Below are positions 63,507 to 64,000 of a DNA stretch of 64,000 bases, piece after piece; the first letter of the stretch is position 1; each line of letters starts with the position of its first letter. The DNA is from Spirobacillus cienkowskii (GTDB lineage: Bacteria; Bdellovibrionota_B; Oligoflexia; Silvanigrellales; Silvanigrellaceae): NCBI RefSeq assembly GCF_037081835.1, contig NZ_CP146516.1:2714501-2778500 (forward strand), written 5' to 3'. The position numbers and the translations under genes were made by a program. The notes beneath the pieces are model-generated. The model had not been told where the DNA came from. It ran no database searches and worked only from the letters and a program-made list of their open reading frames with translations.

Positions 63507-64000
63507 ATGAAAGTATATTTTAAAAACATTTTATTAATAATAACTCTTACTACAATATTAACATGTAGTCCAAAAATCAGTGAAACTTTTGAAGTTAAAA
63601 ACACTTTTTCAGAAGAAAAATTCTCATTTAGTTTTGATAAATTAAATGAACCTTTAACTTATGATGAGAAAATAAAATTAGTAGAAAATTTAAAAACCTT
63701 AAAGGATAAGATAATTAGTGATTATAAAAAAATAGATGAATTCAAAGATTTTTTCAGTATAACCCCTTCTATTACCTTAAATGAAACATATAGTTTTATG
63801 AGAAATAACAAAAAAATAAACAATAATTATGATAAAAATCGGAACATTAACATAATTTTAGTTCAAGATCAATATTCTGAAATTAATAAAATTATTTTGT
63901 TATCTCAAAACAATAATGAAAGATCAATTATTAACGAAAAAATAGCCGACTTACAATCGACAATAAAATCATATCACGAAAATTATATTGATTTATTTAA
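63507..64000 (+). CDS. Putative lipoprotein, 3' end outside the window
   Basis: An open frame of 164 codons runs to the window edge. It starts MKVYFKNILLIITLTTILTC, a short lipoprotein signal with Cys20 as the likely lipidated residue. The mature part is Lys/Asn/Glu-rich and probably helical (NEPLTYDEKIKLVENLKTL, then LKDKIISDYKKIDEF). AAGG lies eight bases before the ATG. I do not recognise a family. Confidence 0.65.
   Translation, partial: MKVYFKNILLIITLTTILTCSPKISETFEVKNTFSEEKFSFSFDKLNEPLTYDEKIKLVENLKTLKDKIISDYKKIDEFKDFFSITPSITLNETYSFMRNNKKINNNYDKNRNINIILVQDQYSEINKIILLSQNNNERSIINEKIADLQSTIKSYHENYIDLF

Noticed and set aside
1-64000. CRISPR array, rRNA operon, prophage or conjugative element
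   Set aside because: No regularly spaced direct repeats, rRNA sequence, phage structural genes or transfer genes were seen.

Overview
The window is AT-rich Gram-negative chromosomal DNA with accessory patches. LpxC, an alternative complex III (Act) linked to a caa3-type oxidase, a two-subunit glycine decarboxylase (GcvPA/GcvPB), CarD, Tex and a MinD/FlhG-like ATPase next to a RodZ-type HTH gene suggest a deltaproteobacterial-type or Bdellovibrionota/Oligoflexia organism (Silvanigrella-like). That placement is inferred from gene content, not from a marker-gene tree.

Layout. 1-5,092 (minus): glycine cleavage operon gcvT-gcvH-gcvPA-gcvPB followed by an iron alcohol dehydrogenase cut by the window edge; gcvT is frameshifted. 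5,187-6,797: ppa, a SUI1/YciH gene and a DUF4442 gene. 7,007-9,152: an accessory patch with a HigB/HigA-type toxin-antitoxin pair whose toxin is frameshifted, then two extremely AT-rich membrane genes (SdpI-like and CPBP protease). 9,344-17,762: sucCD, a repeat-bearing lipoprotein, a chorismate-utilising enzyme, rluD, a J-like/RodZ-HTH protein and a MinD-like ATPase. 17,978-30,552 (minus): one large respiratory block, cyoE, then actA-actB-actD-actE-actF, a small membrane protein, SCO, ctaC, ctaD (frameshifted), ctaE and subunit IV. actC is absent from its usual place. 30,588-38,024: an eight-cysteine membrane protein, a tex-gloB-cupin-gph operon, ndk, a maltokinase-like protein with a changed catalytic Asp, and a NifU-domain protein. 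38,225-49,076: M14 peptidase, tgt, carD, HD phosphohydrolase, PPDK regulator, cysS, dnaJ, lpxC and ssb.

49,382-53,638 carries a DUF819 transporter, a VanX-like D,D-dipeptidase and a sensor histidine kinase split by a 1.2-kb IS630-family element. 53,658-59,657 holds a histone-deacetylase-like gene and a complete glycerophosphodiester/glycerol-3-phosphate uptake operon (ugpQ-B-A-E-C). The right end has a glycosyltransferase and a methyltransferase, tRNA-His, a secreted protein, a GNAT acetyltransferase and a truncated lipoprotein.

The most important caution is that five genes (gcvT, higB, ctaD, ssb and the IS630 transposase) each contain one small frame-changing indel, four of them 1-base losses in short homopolymers. 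ctaD and ssb are core genes, so residual sequencing error is the simplest explanation, and every disrupted call here should be read with that in mind. The most biologically interesting leads are the act operon without actC and with a Fur-like palindrome upstream, the DUF819/VanX/kinase cassette hit by an IS, the paired SdpI and CPBP genes, and the maltokinase-like protein with HGN in place of HGD.
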